Below, in pieces: positions 60,639 to 64,000 of a stretch of DNA of 64,000 nt. Position numbers and translations under genes: made by a program. Each line of letters starts with the position of its first letter. Positions within the stretch are counted from its first letter, which is position 1. The notes under the pieces were generated by a model. That model worked only from the letters and a program-made list of their open reading frames with translations, ran no database searches and was not told where the DNA came from. Origin of the DNA: Malaya genurostris (taxonomy: Eukaryota > Arthropoda > Insecta > Diptera > Culicidae); the NCBI RefSeq assembly GCF_030247185.1, contig NC_080571.1:144063191-144127190 (forward strand). Direction: 5' to 3'.

Positions 60639-61218
60639 CAGGGTCCGGCACTCGAAGTGTAACCAACTTCAGATCTTCGAGCCTGGCGTCAAGGTAAATG
60701 CGACATATTATCGGGAAAGTATTCTGCAGGTTGCTTTGAAGCCGTGGGCAGACAAACATTTCGGTGGCAGACCATGGACGTTTCAGTAGGACTCGGCACC
60801 GTCTCACAAAGCTCGAGTGAACCAAGAATGGCTGAAAAACAACGTTCCGAACTTCATCACGTCCACACAATGGCTCTCGAATTCACCAGATGCGAATCCA
60901 ATGGATTATTCTCTTTGAGCCATTTTGGAGAGCAAAGTCCGAACTAAAAGATACACCAGTCTCGAGGCGCTGAAAAAAGTTATTGTCCGCGAGTGGGCCA
61001 AAATACACCTGCAAGCCACATTCGGGTAGCTTGCGATTCATTTTTTGACCGTCTCATGGCCATAGTCAAGGCAAAAGGTGGTCATATCGAGCAAAAGTGA
61101 ATTGATTCTGAATTTTGTATTATTTTTACACATTTTGTACTTTGAATTAAGTAAAATTAATTTTCCAAACTGAATTTATGGCGTTTTTAATTGGTTACAC
61201 TTCGAGTGCCGCACCCTG
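60639..61218 (+). mobile_element. Mariner-like element, internally deleted (family M1)
   Basis: 580 bp with inverted termini cagggtccggcactcgaagt and its mirror, flanked by TA on both sides (60637-60638, 61219-61220). A transposase remnant occupies the middle. The termini match the tail fragment at 12660-12814. Confidence 0.88.
60695..61100 (+). pseudogene. M1 transposase, C-terminal remnant
   Basis: It reads through stops and frame changes: QDSAPSHKAR (second catalytic Asp, just after a TAG), then NVPNFITSTQW, SPDANPMDYSLWAILESK and SLEALKKVIVREWAK, ending in AKGGHIE-like codons. The spacing from the second Asp to the Asp of NPMD is 37 residues, as in DD37D-type mariners. The DNA-binding domain and first Asp are deleted. 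Confidence 0.8.
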
Positions 61219-61220
61219 TA

Positions 61221-61811
61221 AAATCAGGTTCGACACTAACATCCGCCCGATTCTCTCGTTCCCCGTCCCTATCCACCATCTTCATTGGAACTAACAAGAT
61301 CTTTTTTTTTCACTAACTTTTTCGTTCCCACTTTCTCCGTCTCTTCACCATCTCGATGGCAACTAATTAGATCTCTGTAGTTTTCAGACATTTTGTTTCC
61401 ATACCCCCTTTATACCGCGCTTTCCACAATATTTTATATTTACACAATAAGCCCACTCCAGTCGATGCGCAGCATGCGGGTCACCCTTGGCATCTTAGAG
61501 CTTAAGCAGTGTGCCTTAAAATATATTATATTATTATATAAAAAACGGACCTAAAATTACTAAAATCGTTTAGAAAACATGTATTTTGCTAGAAACGAAA
61601 AAATCATTTGAATCGAAAGAACGAGTTTAGATTTGGCCGAATTTCGCTGTGAACTTAAAATAATTTGTTTATTTGTTACGGGTCCACGGTGCTCTCCTGA
61701 ATGACAATCGGGCCAAAAGTAATCGCACACAGGTATTTGTTTCGGAAGAACCAAGTAACCAAAAGTTATAAACCTGTTTTTACACCCAATGTTTTTATCC
61801 GGTGTTTGTAT
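61221..61811. other. Unassigned sequence between mariner and family A element
   Basis: C- and T-rich in part (61230-61420). No coding or repeat motif recognised. Confidence 0.4.
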
Positions 61812-61814
61812 TTA

Positions 61815-62567
61815 GGGGCTGTCCATAAAAGACGTCACGCCGCGGGGGATGGGGGTGTTTCATAAAACGTAACCTTTTGTGACATTGGGAAGGGGGGGAG
61901 GTTTTTGGAATGTGACGTCCAATATTTTCAATGAGCGCATTTTTGAAATACCTAATTATATTACTGCTTTGCCGTATTTCCTGAAAAAATCTCCACAATA
62001 AACGTTTACATTATATAGGAAAACGTGGATTTGTTGATGTAAAAGCTTCTTCTTGTAAATTCGGAAATGAATGATGAAGGAAATCATTTTTGTTGTGATC
62101 AGCAAAAGTGCACGGAGGTGTGAGTAAATTAGAGAAATTAATAAATGTTGCCTAATATGAGTAAAAAAAAGATGCCTTTAAACGGTTTAACTTAAGTTAT
62201 GCACTGACAATTTTTTCAATAATTTGATTTTCTAGCATTGATAATAGTATATCGTAAGAATTTCTCTTATCTGATTCTGATGCAGTTTATTCAATTGTAC
62301 TCCATTCGAAAAAGGGAGGGAGATCAACGATTTCAGATGTAGATCATGTCATGTGTTATCTTGATCCTATGTGATTTTCCTCCACCAACATCAAAGCTTA
62401 TCGAATCATCCAATGATTGAACTTACATAAATCAAGAATCAATTTAGCTCAAAATCTCTGCCCATTGTGTGACGGAAGATCAGTACCGATATTGGTCGAT
62501 GTGATTTAAAATTCACTGGGGGGATGGAGAGTCAAAAAAAAGCGCGTCGTCTTTTATGGACAACCCA
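61815..62567 (+). mobile_element. Family A element, internally deleted (copy 5)
   Basis: 753 bp flanked by TTA on both sides (61812-61814, 62568-62570), with the left terminus intact and the right one slightly changed (ggacaaccca). Compared with copy 2 it lacks about 420 bp: ttaaaattcact joins directly to ggggggatgg. An independent insertion, so it confirms the TTA target. Confidence 0.9.
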
Positions 62568-62649
62568 TTAATATTTAAACGAGTTTTTCATGCTAAGTAG
62601 CACTTCCCGATTTCTGTATTGGTTCACAAATTTACATTCGCAGATTTTT

Positions 62650-63215
62650 GTGTTTTGCCTATCTCATATAGAAAGGTTGTGCAATCACTGTGAAAATCGA
62701 CTGTTGAGTCGAGACCCAGAGGGTCGAGTGTCATATACCACTCGAATCAGTTCGTCGAGATCGGCAGTCTGTATGTGTGTGCACAACACATAGAGTGCAC
62801 TTTCTCTCAGAGTTAGCTGAACTGATTTTCATAAACTTAGATTCATATGAAAGGTCTTGTGATCCCACAAAATGTTCAAGAATTTTAGTTGAATTCAAGC
62901 TCCGGTTACGGAGCTACAGAGCTGCGTTTCACTTGAAAATTGATCGTAAATTTCTCTAGTTACTAGATCTGGCTGACAGATCACCAAATAATCGCACTAC
63001 TGTTATACCGGTCCACAACTTCTGGTTCCGTAAGTACCGGAAAATAGTAAATTTTCTCAGTGGAGATTTCTCAGAAAAGAATGGATGGATTTTCATAAAC
63101 TTATTATAATTTTATACGATACCTGTGAACTTTATGCGGATCCGACTTTTTGTTTCGGAATTACGAGGTGATGTTGGCTCAAACTTTCATACAGTCGGTA
63201 AATAGCGACGATGTG
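62650..63215 (+). mobile_element. Family D repeat, partial copy
   Basis: It starts tttgcctatctcatatagaaagg and carries tcgagtgtcatataccactc, ttcataaacttagattcat and gcggatccgact units. The GT tract is reduced to tgtatgtgtgtgc. Non-coding. Confidence 0.7.
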
Positions 63216-63269
63216 GGAAACGGACAAAATCGGATCTGTTCATTACTGTTTACAAAAAGACGCTAGTTT

Positions 63270-64000
63270 ATAAACTTTTATGTTTTCAGTCCAGACTCAA
63301 TTATTCTTTTGTCGTGAATACAACCTACTTTACTATGGTGCGCCTTTTCAAAATTTACCCTTTGAGAGAGTTGAGTTTTTGATCGTGAATATCTCTTGTT
63401 GCATCTAACGTATCAACATAGTTTTTGCTACATGTGATCGAAAATATGATCACAATTTTATGATAAAATTTTCAGTTGTTTCAAATAGTTCAATTTTTCT
63501 CTGAAATGTTTGGTATCAACGAGTATCAAAGTGGAAAACACATGACGCGTGTTTGCCTTTCTCGTATTTCGAAAGCTCATAGCTCAGTGATCTGTGGAAG
63601 GATTTATATAATCCAACTACCAATATATTCGAAATTTTTCAACTTTAACGTATATTGCAACAACATTGAAATTTTTCAAAAGTATACTATTGAAAAACCT
63701 GTCTGACTTGCTCCATACCAGCACCAGCCAATCAGAACGCGTTCTGAGGAGGAGAACATAATATGTGCTACTCCAGCGATATAAAAGGTGATTTTAATAC
63801 TTTTTCTATCATTTTGTGAGCAACGGTTACAGAAGACACACACGAGAGTAACATCGGGCCGGTCGCACAGTGAAACCACACTAGAAGCTCCAGCATCAGC
63901 TGAAGTCATCAGTGTACACGCAAAGAATTATCTCGGATTTAAATGCAGATCCTGTTTGTCGTGCTACAGATCATCATAAAGAATTAGTTGAATTTTCTCT
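63270..64000. mobile_element. Family E element (copy 2), runs off the window
   Basis: It matches 50465-50945 up to about 63765 (ctctgaaatgtttggtat, agctcatagctcagtgatct, agccaatcagaacgcgttct), then diverges into a stretch with tataaaagg at 63780. No open frame of interest. The CCAAT-type box plus TATA-like box look like a promoter. Confidence 0.6.

Noticed and set aside
63700..64000. Histone or other host gene promoter with first exon
   Set aside because: CCAAT- and TATA-like boxes are present, but no coding sequence follows within the window and the upstream part is a repeat also found inside the errantivirus.

Overview
This window looks like insect DNA, most likely from a mosquito (Culicidae, probably a culicine). 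The base composition is AT-rich and the window is almost entirely transposable elements and their debris. The mosquito call rests on a repeat family that carries lines such as 'accgatttncacaaacttagattcaaatgaaaggtc' and 'gatccgacttccggttccgg', on a tRNA-type SINE resembling the Aedes Feilai family, and on Jockey, CR1-like, RTE and LOA/I-like retrotransposons of the mosquito kind. These assignments come from recognising motifs, not from a database search. I see no host protein-coding gene, rRNA, tRNA gene or CRISPR array that I can support.

Layout. 1-3.4 kb: a large inverted repeat (1.27 kb arms) around a (TA)n tract, whose outer parts are copies of a TTA-flanked MITE-like element (family A). 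4.3-5.0 kb: a second TTA-flanked element (family B). 5.2-15.4 kb: a decayed Ty3/Gypsy element split inside its reverse transcriptase by a TIR element. That TIR element holds a split family B element, which in turn holds an RNase H-bearing LOA/I-like retrotransposon and the tail of a mariner-like element. 16.3-18.0 kb: two Tc1/mariner-type transposon remnants side by side. 18.2-24.8 kb: a Jockey retrotransposon interrupted by a reverse-strand, 5'-truncated CR1-like element. 24.9-33.2 kb: a 6.8 kb palindrome with no net indel and no mismatch at the places checked (3.35 kb arms, (TA)50 centre), followed by a 225 bp direct duplication and a second TA tract. The arms carry part of another non-LTR retrotransposon with a family A copy inserted in it.

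33.2-43.6 kb: mosquito repeat family copies, unassigned sequence, a decayed transposase, a (TA)n(GA)n tract, an RTE-type reverse transcriptase, a SINE and a non-LTR 3' fragment. 43.7-58.4 kb: a nearly complete reverse-strand CR1-like element, with an intact ORF1 (PHD finger plus zinc knuckles) and a lightly damaged ORF2. Its 3' UTR holds a (TA)n tract into which a reverse-strand errantivirus-type LTR element (LTRs, primer-binding site, gag, pol, env) has inserted. That element carries two further insertions and several breaks. 58.5-64 kb: more mosquito repeats, an internally deleted mariner, another family A copy, and a second copy of the element seen inside the errantivirus.

The genes do not form a pathway. 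They are independent selfish elements nested in one another, and the nesting gives an order of insertion. The most unusual structures are the two long inverted repeats. Both are centred on (TA)n tracts and both have family A copies in their outer arms. One shows a microhomology junction of the sort left by template switching, although an assembly artefact cannot be excluded for it.
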